Shown: positions 43,856 to 55,396 of the stretch, piece after piece | Layout: every line of letters begins with the position of its first letter | Position numbering within the stretch: the first letter of the stretch is position 1 | Assembly (NCBI GenBank): GCA_947311845.1 | Contig: CAMZMU010000071.1 | Coordinates: 24,560,805-24,624,804, forward strand | Direction: 5' to 3' | Source: Poa pratensis | Lineage: Eukaryota; Streptophyta; Magnoliopsida; Poales; Poaceae | DNA: 64,000 nt | Translations under genes and position numbers: made by a program | The notes under the pieces: model-generated | The model's database searches: none | Told to the model about the DNA's origin: nothing | Seen by the model: the letters and a program-made list of their open reading frames with translations, nothing else

Positions 43856-46471
43856 ATGACGAAACCTGCCACCCGGAAGGGCAGGAGTGCCGCGAGCGCA
43901 TCGGCAGACAGCGCCGCTGCCGCTGCCAGCGGTTTGAAGAGGGGAAGGGCGCCTGGACCAAGTCCACCTGCAGCAAGAGGATGCTCACCGGCCTGCGAAC
44001 GACGGGCTGATCCCTGAGGATGCCTCGCAAGTTCGCATCCCCGGCGCCGAGGTAATCCCGCGCCCAGGCCCCAATGAGCGGGTCTGTTTTGTGGATTTTG
44101 TGAACAGGGGATTCTCCTTCCCTGTTCACAACTTTCTTCGTGCACTGATGCACGTTTATGGGGTGCAACTGCACGATTTTACGCCCAATGGGCTTTTGCA
44201 CATTGCGTGTTTTTTCGTTCTTTGCGAGTGCTTCCTGGGCGTCGCACCCCACTTTGGTCTGTTCCGCCGCATCTTCAATGTCAAGCGCCAGCACAGCACC
44301 AAGGGACCTGGTGGTTTTGGAGTACAGGCTCGACCTGATGTCGAGTACTTCAAGATCAACTTCCTGGAGTCTGTGCAAGGATGGCGCCAGAAGTGGTTCT
44401 ACATCAAGGATGTGACCATAGGCGCCCAAACCTTCGGGTTGCCTGCCTTTGACGCAGACGCCCTGGTGAAGAAGAGGCCATCCTGGATTGCCCAGCCGAC
44501 CGGAGTCGAAGCCGAAGAGGCTGACATTTGATGGAGAAGGTGCTGAAGCTTCAGACCACTGTTGGTCGAGAGGTCACGGGCATCCATCTGCTAGCCATTA
44601 TGGCCAAGAGGCGAGTGCAACCCCTTCGAGCCCGAGCACATGCTATGTGGGGATACAGTGGTGCTTCTGATCCAACCCGCTCACGCGCAGTAGAGCTTTC
44701 TGATGCGGAGGCGGAGAAGTTGGTAAGAAGCCTTACCAAATTGACTGATGAAGATCCCTGCGAGATGAACTCGCCTGTGCCTCCTTATGAAACCAGCAAC
44801 CCTTTACCAGAGGTAACAGTTGATACTATACTCAGTTGATATGTTATGCATGTGTGATGTTGAATCCTTTGCTGTTTATTTGTGCAGGGACACAAAATGT
44901 ATGAGTCGATGCCTCCCTTGCCAGAGAGCGGCCCAGTGCCAGACAATGAGCCTTTCGAGGCAGATTCTGATGATGAGATGGCCTCACTCGCCACCGCACA
45001 CACGCCAGAAGCCGATGAGGGCGATGCTGAGGTGCAGGGCAAGCAGAAGCGGTCGCGCGACGAGGAAGACACCGCTGACTCGGAGGAAAAGGAGGAAGAC
45101 AGGACGGAGTCGATGACGGCGCCACTCGAGGTTCCCCGATTCGCTCGCTTCCCCCTCGACCACCGAAGAAATCGCGCCCGAGCATGGGTGTGCTTGCACC
45201 TGGTCGATTGTGCGACCTTACTGAAGAGTAAGTATTATGTGCATATGCTTTGTCATGTTATGAATAATACCACCTTGTATACTTATAATGTGTGAACAGT
45301 GTTTCCTCGGATGAGGATATGCCTCCGCCACCTACGGCGGAAAAGAGCAGCGCAGCATCCACTGCACGGACGCTGCCACCAGAGCAGCCGCCTACCCCTG
45401 CGACTCCTGCCGCTACAGCCACAGCTACACCACCCGAGCCGGAGGTTGCAGCAACTGAGAGCGGAGCTGCGGCTGCAGGTGTCCCTGCGTCGACTTCTTC
45501 CTTCTTGGAGCACGTAAGTTTATGCTTGCCGTAGTTTTAATCCTCATCGAGTGCGAAATTTTTGCCTAGACTCAGTTATTGAGTTATGAATTTGCCCATG
45601 TCGTGTACTTAGGCATTTGTGCGAGAGTTGCTGAAGGCTGGTGCCAAGTATGTGCACAAGGAGACTGAAGCCGCCACCCTGCAGCAGCAACTCGAAGTTG
45701 CGAAGAGTGCGTATCTCTTTATGCTATTACCACTTGTTGAGGGTGATTCTCTTGCAGTCTGCTGATCATGTGTGTTTGTTTTGCAGAGGCCGCCGCTGAT
45801 GCGGCAGAAAATTTGAACAACGCCACCCGTCGAGTGGCTGATCTGGAGAAGAGGCTGAAAGCAGCCGAGTTAGAGAGGAGTCGGCAATTGGTCGACTTCT
45901 GCCGCCAGCACCAGCTTAACTGGTACGAATTTTTGCTGTGTTCCTTAGATGTTTGAGGTTTCTGATATATGGTGCTGATTATTTTGTCCACATGCTAGGC
46001 GTGATGGATGGCCCGACTGCTACTGGCAAGCAAAGCCTTGGCACCTCACTTGATGAAAGTGTGGCTGTCTCGGAGGCTACCAGTAGCAGAGCAGGGGAGA
46101 TGCTGACGCAGGCGGCGAGTGCCTTGGGCGCCCTCCATGGCAGCTTCTTCCCCGGCGAGGAGCTACCATCTTCCTTTGCAGAGCTGGTTGAGCTATTCAA
46201 GCCTGAAGGGACTGCCGTCGCTGACTTCTGTCGCGAGCAAATGGTAAGTGGTGCTCAGACTACTTTTCTCATGTTGCTCGCGCACGGAGTCGAGGCAGAT
46301 TTTGACGCAGCCACGAAGAAGTTTCCACGGGGTCCTGATGGCAGAACCGTCGGGCTCGGCACTTGGATGGAAGCCGCCAAAACATATGCCCAACAGCTGG
46401 TAACAACTGTTGAAGAAAGGGCAGCCAAGGTCCAGGCGAAGAAAACTTCCTCCAAGAAGTCGACGACTTAG
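43856..46471 (+). pseudogene. antisense gene in the Tat-like element, Transposase_28 domain, with introns
   Basis: Antisense to gag-pol. An Ala-rich start (ATG 43856) is followed, in a shifted frame, by a domain with CFVDFVNRGFSFPVHNFLRA and LHDFTPNGLLHIACF (44070-44290), typical of the plant family PF04195 (Transposase_28, 'putative gypsy type transposon'). A frame break near 44528 leads into AKRRVQPLRARAHAMWGYSG. Plausible GT-AG introns follow: 44814-44887, 45230-45299, 45514-45612 and two more before 46006. The next parts are acidic and Pro/Ala-rich, then a helical C-terminal domain with SFFPGEELPSSFAELVELF and CREQM, stop at 46471. The role is unknown. Two frame breaks make this copy doubtful. 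Confidence 0.6.
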
Positions 46472-46654
46472 CCAGTGACCCCTTTGTTTGACTAGGTCTA
46501 GGAATTTCGTCATTTTGCTTTTGCTATATGTAAATTATCAGACATCGTATCTGTCTTGTTATGAAATATGAACTTCAGTGATCGGGAGGCGCAGCCCCCG
46601 AGCCTTTTGTTTGAGCTCTTTATGCTTCCTTATGCATTGAATTATTCTGACTGT

Positions 46655-47425
46655 AGAACCGAGCTTCTAAACCATCGACTGGCCCTGTTGTGGGTGGTTC
46701 TTCGAAGTCGCGAAGCGTTAATGACCAGAAAATTATGGACTACCTTCATCAAAAGCTTTCCGAAGTTACTCGCGAGCTGAAGGAAACACAAGATGCGTAT
46801 GCTGAGTTGCAGTCGAGGCCATCCCCAACTACAGAGCGAGAAGCCTTTTTGCTTGAGGAGTTGGAGAGAGTAAATCTGCAACTCGAATGTAAGACATTTT
46901 TGGATCATCGAGATCTATTCTTTGCAAGGTGACTCGACTGGGCGATGATGAGCCCTTTGTTTTTGCGCAGGTGTTTGCTCTGACCCGATAAAGGAGGAGG
47001 CACGAATTCAGGATCGACTCGATGGTCATGCGAGTAGCACTGAGTACTCCGCCCACCCCTTCTGGTCAGACAGGGCGAAGAGCGCCATTTTGGTAAGGCT
47101 TCTGGACCGGGCTTGGCGCACAGCCATTCGACTGGAGACTTGCAGGTTGGCTTTATTTCGAGTCCACGAAGCTTTGTTTCCTTTGAATGAGCAACCACAG
47201 GGCCTTGTGGCTTTGCTGAAGAAATTTCGAAAAGGCAAGGCGATCAAGAAGTTTGTGCGTGAGCAACTGATTAGCGGGGCTAACGTTGCTCTTGCCTTTG
47301 TGCGATCGCACCTTCCGCACCTTGATTTGAAAAGGATTGCGATGGGACCCGCACCCTACCAGGTGGTGGTCCTGTGCCGATGGAGGAGCACTACCAAGAG
47401 ACACGAGTGGACGCATTGGTCCTAA
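46655..47425 (+). pseudogene. second antisense ORF with a paralogous C-terminal domain
   Basis: Two stretches on the plus strand carry a coiled coil (KLSEVTRELKETQDAYAEL, near 46760) and, after an intron-like gap near 46890-46970, a domain with HEALFPLNEQPQGLVALLKK and FVREQLISGANVALAF (47160-47310). The latter parallels SFFPGEELPSSFAELVELF...CREQMVSGAQTTF of the preceding ORF in order and spacing, so one is a duplicate of the other. The last frame stops at 47425. Function unknown. Confidence 0.5.
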
Positions 47426-47562
47426 TCCATCGTGTGCTGAAGGAGGGAAAAATGGACCGAGCCCAAGGAAGAACCTGTTGAGTAGGTTATGTGTATGGGG
47501 GTGACCCCAAAGTGTAAAACGCAACACTTGTGATTATTGTACATTATTTGTTTACATGTATG

Positions 47563-47930
47563 CAGCCCCCGAGCCTGTTGAGCGGGGTGTATGAAGCAAC
47601 TTGCTGTAAAATTAGGACTATCCAGCCCCCGTGCATTTTGAGTGAGCTTGATAGAAATACTTTAGAGTATGAAACATAAGCTGCACAGCCCCCGAGTATT
47701 CGTGTGCGGCTGTGAATTTTTGCAGTACTTGAAGCTTCACTTGATGCTTCTAGGCTCAACTCCCGAATAATTGAGTGGGTTGAGCAACTTTTGTGTTTAT
47801 GTATGATTTTTATGACCCAGCCCCCGAGTATTCGAGTGCGGCTGGGGTATTATGTTGTGAACAAGCGGAAGCACATGCTTTTTGAGATAGCGCAGCCCCC
47901 GAGTGCTCGGGTGAGGCTAATTTTGTGAAA
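47563..47930. repeat. cluster of CAGCCCCCGAG motifs
   Basis: Five copies begin at 47563, 47623, 47686, 47818 and 47893, most followed by TATTCGAGTGCGGCTG-like sequence. Others lie at 42478, 43093, 43219 and 46592. On the element's sense strand the core reads CTCGGGGGCT, the same as its polypurine tract. Confidence 0.85.
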
Positions 47931-48121
47931 TCAAGTTATGCGAGTAGTAAGCAGGGAGAAATATGAGGAATCATGAATTATATTCCATTTTGAATGTTAA
48001 GCTGCAGGCCGCCTCATTAAAAACCTTCCAGTCCCCTTAGGTACCCTGGTAAGGAAAAGAGCGCGTCTGAAACCTGCAGCTATCCGACATATGTGCCTAT
48101 TACATTGTGCGACTGAGCAAT

Positions 48122-49217
48122 CTAAGCATAGAAACGGCGCAGCTGCGCAACGTTCCAAGGATTATGCGAGAGTTCTCCTGTCTTCGCGTGCTTCAGTCTG
48201 TATGCTCCACCACCAATGACCTCGGTGATGATGAAGGGTCCTTCCCATGGAGAAGCGAGTTTGTGCACCTTCTTTTGCTTCAGTCGAAGTACCAGGTCGC
48301 CAACCTCGAAGGACCTGGTACGCAGTCGACGGCTGTGGTAGTTGCGGAGGTCCTGCTGATAAACAGCTGTGCGTGCGAGCGCCGTGTTACGTGCTTCTTC
48401 TAGCAAGTCGACTGCGTCTTCGAGTGCCTCGTCTGCATCTTCTTCGTTGTATGCTTCGACTCTTGGTGCATTGAATCTTACATCAGATGGCAGGATTGCC
48501 TCTGCACCGTACACCATGAAAATGGGGTAAATTGTGTTGAAGCATTGGGAGTTGTGCGTAAGCTCCATAGCACAGACGGAAGTTCTTCGACCCAAGCACC
48601 CGCTCTTTTGAGTGGGACCAGGAGGCGCTTCTTGATTCCACTCGTACAAGCCCATTGGCCTTTTCGACTTGGCCATTTGACTGCGGGTGTGCCACAGATG
48701 CATAATTGAGCGTGATATCTTGCTCTTTGCAGAAGGATTTGAATTCCTCAGCCGTGAAATTTGTACCGTTGTCAGTGATGATGCTACTTGGCACACCAAA
48801 GCGGTATATGATGGATTTTATGAAATTGACTGCTGTAGTGGCAGTCGAACTTGTGATAGGTACTGCTTCAATCCACTTGGTGAACTTGTCGACCGCCACC
48901 AGAAGGTGAGTATGCCCTCCATGGGAGGATTTTTTGAGTGGCCCAACCATATCGAGCCCCCACTGGGCGAAGGGCCAGGCCAATGGTATTGTCTTCAACG
49001 CCGATGCGGGTGCGTGCGGCTTTGTGGCGAATTTTTGACAGCCGATGCACCTTTTGACTATGTCCTCCGCGTCTTTGAGTGCTGTGGGCCAGTAGAAGCC
49101 TGCGCGAAAGGCTTTGGCTACGAGTGATCGACTGCTGGCGTGATGCCCGCAAGTACCTGCATGAATATCACGAAGGATGGCTTGGCCATCTTCAAATGCT
49201 ATGCAACGTTGGAACAT
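48122..49217 (-). pseudogene. Tat-like integrase, frame-broken
   Basis: The piece from 49217 carries the zinc region (HAGTCGHHAS, CIGCQKFA) and the catalytic core with D in WGLDMVGPL, D in IITDNGTNF and E in GQVEKANGL. The C-terminal part continues in another frame (48799-48122) with LASPWEGPFIITEVIGGGAY and ends at 48122. The frame changes near 48680. No chromodomain follows. Confidence 0.88.
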
Positions 49218-49265
49218 ACCTGATATGCTGCGTTTGTAAGTTCTCCGTTGATGACAGTGTATGCT

Positions 49266-50133
49266 TTAGATCGTCGAGTGACGCGTCTTGACTCTGTGAA
49301 GTCTTCGGGTACCTCGCCGCGGAGTATGTATGCGAGGAAGGTTGAGTCCAAGTTGGCTCGATGAGGAGTACCTCGACTGGTGGGTCCTCTGTGCTAGGTG
49401 CTTTGCTCTTGGCTGGTGCGGCTGATGCAGGAGTTGCCGCTTCTTTTTGATTGATCTGTGCTCGATGCGCTCGAAGAAGACACCAGGTGGCACTGGTGCT
49501 TTGGTCGCACCAATGTTGGCTAACTTATCTGCTTCTTCATTGCTCTCACGCCCTATGTGCCGCAACTCGCAGCCTTCGAAGCTGCCCTCCATGATGTTGT
49601 ACAGGTCACGGTAGGCGATCATGTTATCTGCGATTGCGTCGCAGGCCTTCATTGTTTGCTGCACCACCAGATTCGAGTCGCCGTAGATCATCAGTCGAGT
49701 GCACCCGAGGGCTTTGGCCATCCTCATGCCATGGATCAGAGCCTCATATTCTGCTTCGTTATTGGACGGGAACTCGAACCCATTTGTAGGATATAGCGGA
49801 GCTTGTCGCCTTTTGGTGATATGAGGATACACCTGCGCCTGCGCCTTCGTTTTTCTTTGAGCCATCGAAGTACATAGTCCATGAGTTGGACACATCTGGT
49901 GCTCCTGGGAGCTGAGCTTCAATCCACTCGGTGTGGAAGTCAGGTAAAACTTGTGCTTTGATGGCCTTCGGGTAATCATACTTGATGTCTCTTGGTGCTA
50001 GCTCGATGAGCCATTTTGCTACTCGCCCAGTTGCGTTGGGGTTTGTGAGGATGTCCCCGATCCCTGAGGTGCTGATTACAGTGATCGGGTGCTCGGAGAA
50101 GTAATGCGTCAGCTTCCTTGAGGACATGAACAC
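49266..50133 (-). pseudogene. Tat-like RNase H, frame-broken
   Basis: TMYFDGSKKNEGAGAG near 49880, NEAEYEALIHGMRMAKALG near 49740 and IYGDSNLVVQQ near 49680 show the D-E-D pattern of gypsy RNase H. The domain is divided over two frames (50133-49759 and 49979-49266). Confidence 0.85.
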
Positions 50134-51254
50134 GGCGTAGCCAGCTTCTGATAGTGCGGGTACCGCTGCTTTGATGTGGAGAGCACTTCACTCAAGTAAT
50201 AGACTGGACGTTGTATGCTTTGGGCGTGTCCCTCCTCTCTGCGTTCGACCACTAGAACAGTGCTCACCACCCTGTTAGTTGCAGAGACATATAGGTATAG
50301 TGGCTCGCGTTCCCTTGGTGCTACGAGGATTGGAGGGCTTGTGAGGACTCGCTTGAGGTCCGTGAAGGCTGCTTCGGCTTCTGGCGTCCACTCGAATTTA
50401 TCTGCTTTCTTCATCAGTCGATAGAACGGGAGTGCTTTTTCGCCTAGCTTGCTGATGAATCGACTGAGCGCTGCCACTCGACCCGCTAATTTTTGCACGT
50501 CATGGAGCTTTGAAGGCCTTTGCATCGTCAAGATGGCCTGTATTTTCTCCGGGTCTGCCTCGATTCCTCGAGCTGAGACTAGATACCCGAGGAGTTGCCC
50601 GGCTGGCACGCCGAACGTGCACTTCTTCGGGTTGAGCTTGATGTGGAAGCGTTTGAGGTTTGCGAATGTCTCTCGCAAGTCATCGAGTAGTGTGTTTTCC
50701 TCTCTTGTGGTGATGACGATGTCATCTACATAGACCTGGACGTTTCGCCCAATTTGCTTCTTGAGGCAATCTTGCATCATGCGCTGGTATGTTGCGCCTG
50801 CGTTCTTGAGCCCGAAAGGCATTGTGGTGTAGCAGTAGACCCCGAGTGGGGTTATGAACGCCGTTTTCTCTTCATCTTCTTCCTTCATCCTTATCTGGTG
50901 GTAACCCGAGTAGGCATCCAGGAAGGACAAGCGAGCGCACCCGGCGGTGGAGTCGACGATCTGGTCGATTCGAGGTAGTGGAAAGTGATCCTTTGGACAA
51001 CACTTATTGAGTGCTGTAAAATCTACGCACATCCGAAGGATATCTGTGTGCTTCTTCTCTACGAGTACGGGGTTGGCCACCCATTGTGATTTCTTGATCT
51101 CTCTGATGAATCCTGCTGCGAGTAGCCTGTCGACTTCGGCTTCGACTGCAGTTCTTTTTGGGCCGGATATGCGGCGCATTGTTTGCTTGACTGGTTTAGC
51201 ATCTGGAAGTAGCTGGAGAGAGTGCTCGGCGAATTCCCTGGGAATACCTGGCAT
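50109..51254 (-). pseudogene. Tat-like reverse transcriptase with intact catalytic box
   Basis: An open piece of 381 codons holds the RT core: CVDFTALNKCCPKDHFPLP, FLDAYSGYHQIRM, TTMPFGLKNAGATYQRMM and VQVYVDDIVITT. YVDD is intact. The RT thumb and the start of RNase H follow (YLYVSATNRVVSTVLVVE). It is a pseudogene only because adjoining domains lie in other frames. Confidence 0.9.
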
Positions 51255-51317
51255 GTCTGCTGGACACCATGCAAATATATCCCAGTTCTCACGGAGGAAT
51301 TCGACGAGCGCGCTTTC

Positions 51318-52402
51318 CTATGCGATAGGCAGACTCGACGAGACATTGACTGTCTTGGTCGGGTCAGTCGGGTGCACCTGATGCGATCTTGTGTCATTGG
51401 TGGCATTGAATGCTCTGTCGACTGCCACCTTTTTGTGCTCTGGCATAAGTGTTCGATCGTTGGAGACCGCTAGATCAGCGAGTGTTGCTTCCATGCCAAA
51501 CATCTCAGAGATTTTGCTGAATTCTCGGTCACAAGAGTCAGACTTTTGGAAGTTCCCCTTGACTGTGATTACTCCTTTTGGTCCAGGCATCTTCAGCTGG
51601 AGGTATGCGTAATGTGGCACCGCCATGAATCGAGCGAACGTCGGGCGTCCAAGTATAGCATGGTATTGTGACTTCCAGTCGACCACTTCGAACTCAATCG
51701 ACTCTGTCCTGAAGTGGTGCTTGTCCCCGAACGTCACGTCGAGTTGTATGGTGCCCTCTGGGCTTATTGCTTTCCCTGGAACGATACCGTGGAAGGTATT
51801 TGAGATCTTGGCAGGTTTTCGACTGACCTGTTCATTTTGCGGAGCGTATCTGCGAAGATGATGTTTATGCCGCTCCCACCATCCATGAAGACCTTGGACA
51901 TGGCGTAGCCTCCAATTTGCGCGTCGAGTACCAGAGCAGAGTGCCCTGGGCGAACAACCGATGGAGGGTGGTCCTCTTTGCTGAAGCTTATTGTAGTTTC
52001 GGATCCCTTCAAGTATTCTGTTACCGCAGGAGGTGACATGACCGCCATGTTTACTTGTCGAGTGCGAAGTTTTTGCTCCCTGTTGGAAGGTCGACCTTTC
52101 TGTATCATGTACATCTGCCCTTGGGGTGGAGGGTACTGTGGCTCGTCCACCCGAGGTATGTGCTGTATGGCACCCGCGAGGTTTCCGCCTGCAGCAGGCT
52201 GTGGTGGTGGAGGTGGTGCCATCAGAACAGGCACGTTGTTTGGCTGAGGCACGGGTGCAGGTGCTTGTGCGGCTGCTGCCTTTCTGCGATTTACGTAATC
52301 AGTCGCCATTTGGTCGAACTCCCTGCAGTTTCTCATCGAGTGATTGGATCGCAGTTTTCCGTCGTCCCCCTTGTACAGGTGGAATCTGCAATCAGCGTCC
52401 AT
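51318..52402 (-). pseudogene. Tat-like zinc-knuckle-like region and aspartic protease
   Basis: The piece 52402-51764 has a C/H-rich segment (CRFHLYKGDDGK...NHSMRNC) and the protease active site VFMDGGSGINII near 51880. The next piece (51737-51318) continues the protease with HAILGRPTFARFM. A frame break separates the two near 51750. Confidence 0.8.
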
Positions 52403-54660
52403 CTTTTCTTCGAATGATCGCTCAGATTGTGCCCGTGACTTGCGCCAGTCCTTCCTCTTGTAGCTATCACTGCGTTGGCCGCGGTCTCGACTGTCTCGAC
52501 GATCATCTCGACTGTCCGCCGATCATCTCGACTGTCTCGCCGATCTTCCGACCGTCGGTCGCTTCTGTCCTGGTCATTGCGGGGTGTGGAGAACCCAGCC
52601 GCCATGAATTCGGGTCTGTCATCGTCGTAGTGACGTTTTGAACGTTTGCGCCTTCGGTCGTCTCTGTACGAGTCTCTGCGGCTTCGACTGCCGCTTTCAT
52701 GATTGTCACGGGGTGAGGACCCGCGTGTGGTGCGCGCCATGTCCTCTCCGTCTGCCCACTCAGTCGCGGTCATCAAGAGGCTAGCCACAGAGGTTGGCTT
52801 TTTGCGACCGAGTGCTTCTTTGAGATCCCGCCTGGCGAGTCCCATTATGAAAGCATCCATGGCCATGTCCTCTGAAATTACTCCGACTGAGTTGCGTATC
52901 TCAGTCCATCGTCTGATGTATGACCTCAGCGTTTCGTCTGAACGTTGCACGCAGGCCCGCAGTTCCTCGAACGTTTTTGGGCGCTCACATAGAGGCTCGA
53001 AGTTTTTGATGAAGTCATCGCGGAAGTGATCCCACGAGTCGTACTTTGATGGAGGTAGGGCCTTGAGCCAGTCGCGGGCTGTGCCTTCGAGCATCAGTCG
53101 TATGTATTGCATGGCCGTGGTGTTTGTACCTCGCTGGCACGCGACAGCCAGCCTGTAGTCTTCCACCATCCAGAAGGTTCCTGTCGACCCGTGTACTTGG
53201 GCTGTTCAGATGTGAGTTTGAACCCTTTGGGCATCCGTGTCTCGCGGACGCGTCGAGTGAAGCACAGAGCTCCATGTGGCTCGGGATCTCGATCAGAGTA
53301 TGAGTCGCTACTGTAAGATCTGCGTGATCTGCTCCTGGACCTGCGCCTACGCGAGCCGCTTCTTTCCTTCGAGTGGTGGCGGCGACCACTGTGATTATGC
53401 TCTTCCCGACGCGCGTCGACTAGGGCACGGTCTCGACTCCCACCTGGAGTTTTGGAATTTGGCGTATGGCCTTCGCCGCTAAGGCGAGTGATTTGATCTG
53501 CTGGCGATGCAGTTTTGCATTGGGGTCATCAGCTGGAGGTTTGATTGCCTCTAGGTACGCTGCAGCGGTGAAGAGGGCACCCGCAGCTGTTTTGGGTACT
53601 GGCACTCCTTCTTCGTCGTATGTCATGAAAGAGTTGCCTAAGTTGCGGGTGAGCGCCGCCCTTTCGTCTGGCGAGAGGTGTGACAACCTTGATCTGGTCC
53701 TGTGTCTGCTCGCCCAGTGGAGCTCAGGGAGAGCTGTCTTCTTCGCGCACTCGATAAGCTAGCTTGCTTTTTGCGTTCTTCGAGTGTTGCTCTGACCTGC
53801 CGCAGTCGAAGTGATTCCTGCCAGTTGAAGTACTGGAAGGTCAGCATCTCCTCTTGTGTTGCGTCTGCTGGCATCATTGTGCACTCCTTGATGACTTTGT
53901 CTGCTTTTGCTGCCATCTCAGCAGTGATTGTGAGAGTTGTGACTCCGTCCGGCATAGTAACTGTGCACGGGAATTCTGTAGGCCTTCGGCGGCGATGGCG
54001 ACGTAGACCTGCTGGGGTATCACCGAGGATATGTATGTGTGTCTTCGAGTCCTGTCATGGACTCGACATCGTCATCAAGGCTCATGTCAGAGTCGATATG
54101 CCCATCGAGTGGTCCGTCTGGACGGATCTCGCTGTTGATGCCTTCATCGCCTATGCTCATCTCGGCGTCGACGAAGTTGTTATGAATCTCAGAGTCGAGG
54201 TTGTTGTTGTTGGCAGATCTCGAGTGGTTGTCGATATGAGTTTCGAGTTCGTCGAAGTCGCTGAAGGAGACGCAGTCGAAACTATCCTCGAGTGAGAGAT
54301 CAGCTCGGGATCGTTTGTGCGGTATGCTGATTCGGCCTCCTCCCCTGGAGTTGTTCAATGAGCTCGCGCTCTCGTGTGGACATGGTTGTTGCAGACGAAC
54401 AAGCTTGGAGGGTCGACGATGGTGTGGACACAGTTGAGGGATCCGCAGTCGAAGGAGCCGCAACCGATGGAGCCTCGGGTGCGGAAGTCGCGAGTTGGCG
54501 TGGATCCGTCAAGTCCTGCACACCAAGCTTGTTGACGAAAAAATTGAACGAACCAACGGTTAAGCCCAAACCTGACTCGAGATCGGAGAAGGCCTCCTGG
54601 AATCCTGGCGAGTGTGGCTCGAAATCCATCAGAGGATCCGATGCGCTTTTTGCGGGTGAA

Positions 54661-54795
54661 GCTGGCGTGTTGCCGTTTGTCGAGTGAGCCGGCGAGTTGC
54701 CGTGTGCTGCCTGAGTCGGCGAGTTCTGGTTTGTCGATGCAGCCGGCGAGTTGCCGTTTGTAGATCCGATCGGCGAGTCGCCGTTTTCCGATGGA
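54661..54795. repeat. 27-bp minisatellite coding for 9-residue repeats in gag
   Basis: Five imperfect units of 27 bp (GGCGAGTTGCCGTTTGT and variants) encode NGNSPAAST-type repeats on the minus strand. The period keeps the frame. Confidence 0.85.
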
Positions 54796-54828
54796 ACCGA
54801 AGAAACCGCGAGTCCAGCACTATTCTTT

Positions 54829-54844
54829 CCCACAGACGGCGCCA
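54829..54844 (-). other. primer binding site of the Tat-like element
   Basis: The minus strand reads TGGCGCCGTCTGTGGG two bases inside the 5' LTR. The TGGCGCCGT core is common in plant gypsy elements. Confidence 0.8.
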
Positions 54845-54846
54845 AT

Positions 54847-55342
54847 TGACGAGGTGTACCCTCATCAAATCCCATGGTTAAGGACCTAGGGTTGAGATTA
54901 TGGGGAGATAACGTGGTAGTACTGGTAGTTTCGTCGGCTGACAAGCAGAGGCAAAGATTTACCCAGGTTCAGGCCCCTCGGGTGGAGGTAAAGACCCTAC
55001 TTCCTGCTTGTCTGTTATTGATCGCTGGAGATTATGAGATTACAAGGTGGCTCCGGCGAGATGACGATCTCGCAAGAGCTTTGGTGGTTCGAGTATGGCT
55101 TGGTCCTAGATCGGCACCCCTCCCAGCCTTTAAATAGGCTAGGTCTCGGGAGTTTGTAACCGACCTAGTTCACAAATAAGGAAAGTATAAACCGACTATG
55201 TCTATGTCTAAACTTGGAGGGTACTCCATCTTGTTGGGCCTCTCGTCTTGGGCTTCGAGTCGTGTCTTCGCTATTGGGCTTTTAGTCATCACGTGCACCA
55301 GGTACCCTCACGGTAGGGTACCCGAGATGTATATCCTTGTCA
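54847..55342 (-). repeat. 5' LTR of the Tat-like element
   Basis: This is the partner of 41981-42476, same length. The primer binding site lies on its left, as expected for a minus-strand element. A TTTAAATAGG box near 55131 on the plus strand occurs in both LTRs. Confidence 0.95.
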
Positions 55343-55396
55343 GCACTCTTATTTATCGAAAGTACTACGATACACCCCTATATTTGTGGGTCATCA
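55343..55396 (+). repeat. 3' LTR end of the Athila-like element (after nested insertion)
   Basis: The first five bases, GCACT, repeat 41976-41980 as the target duplication. The rest, ending GTGGGTCATCA, completes the LTR that begins at 40521. Confidence 0.85.

Larger units (their letters stand above)
52333..54846 (-). pseudogene. Tat-like gag, frame-broken
   Basis: The conserved retrotransposon gag domain (PF03732 type) lies at 53169-52740 with MLEGTARDWLKALPPSKYDSW and ETLRSYIRRWTEIRNSVG. An Arg/Ser/Asp-rich RNA-binding-like tail follows. Upstream pieces in other frames (53955-53420, 54463-54020, 54840-54300) form a variable N-terminal region with a 9-residue repeat. At least three frame breaks are present. 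Confidence 0.82.
41981..55342 (-). mobile_element. complete Tat-like Ty3/gypsy retrotransposon nested in an LTR
   Basis: Two 496-bp LTRs in direct orientation (41981-42476 and 54847-55342) and a perfect 5-bp target duplication GCACT bound a 13.4-kb element. Its sense strand is minus: 5' LTR on the right, primer binding site at 54829-54844, gag, protease, reverse transcriptase, RNase H, integrase, a 5.6-kb region with antisense genes, polypurine tract at 42477-42490, 3' LTR. No chromodomain is seen after integrase. Antisense ORFs between pol and the 3' LTR are known for Tat-lineage elements. The LTRs differ at about five sites, yet gag-pol is split over several frames. Confidence 0.92.

Noticed and set aside
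49557..52641. Several plus-strand frames of 70-170 codons across 48-54 kb
   Set aside because: They mirror the gag-pol of the Tat-like element, which carries the recognisable motifs on the minus strand.
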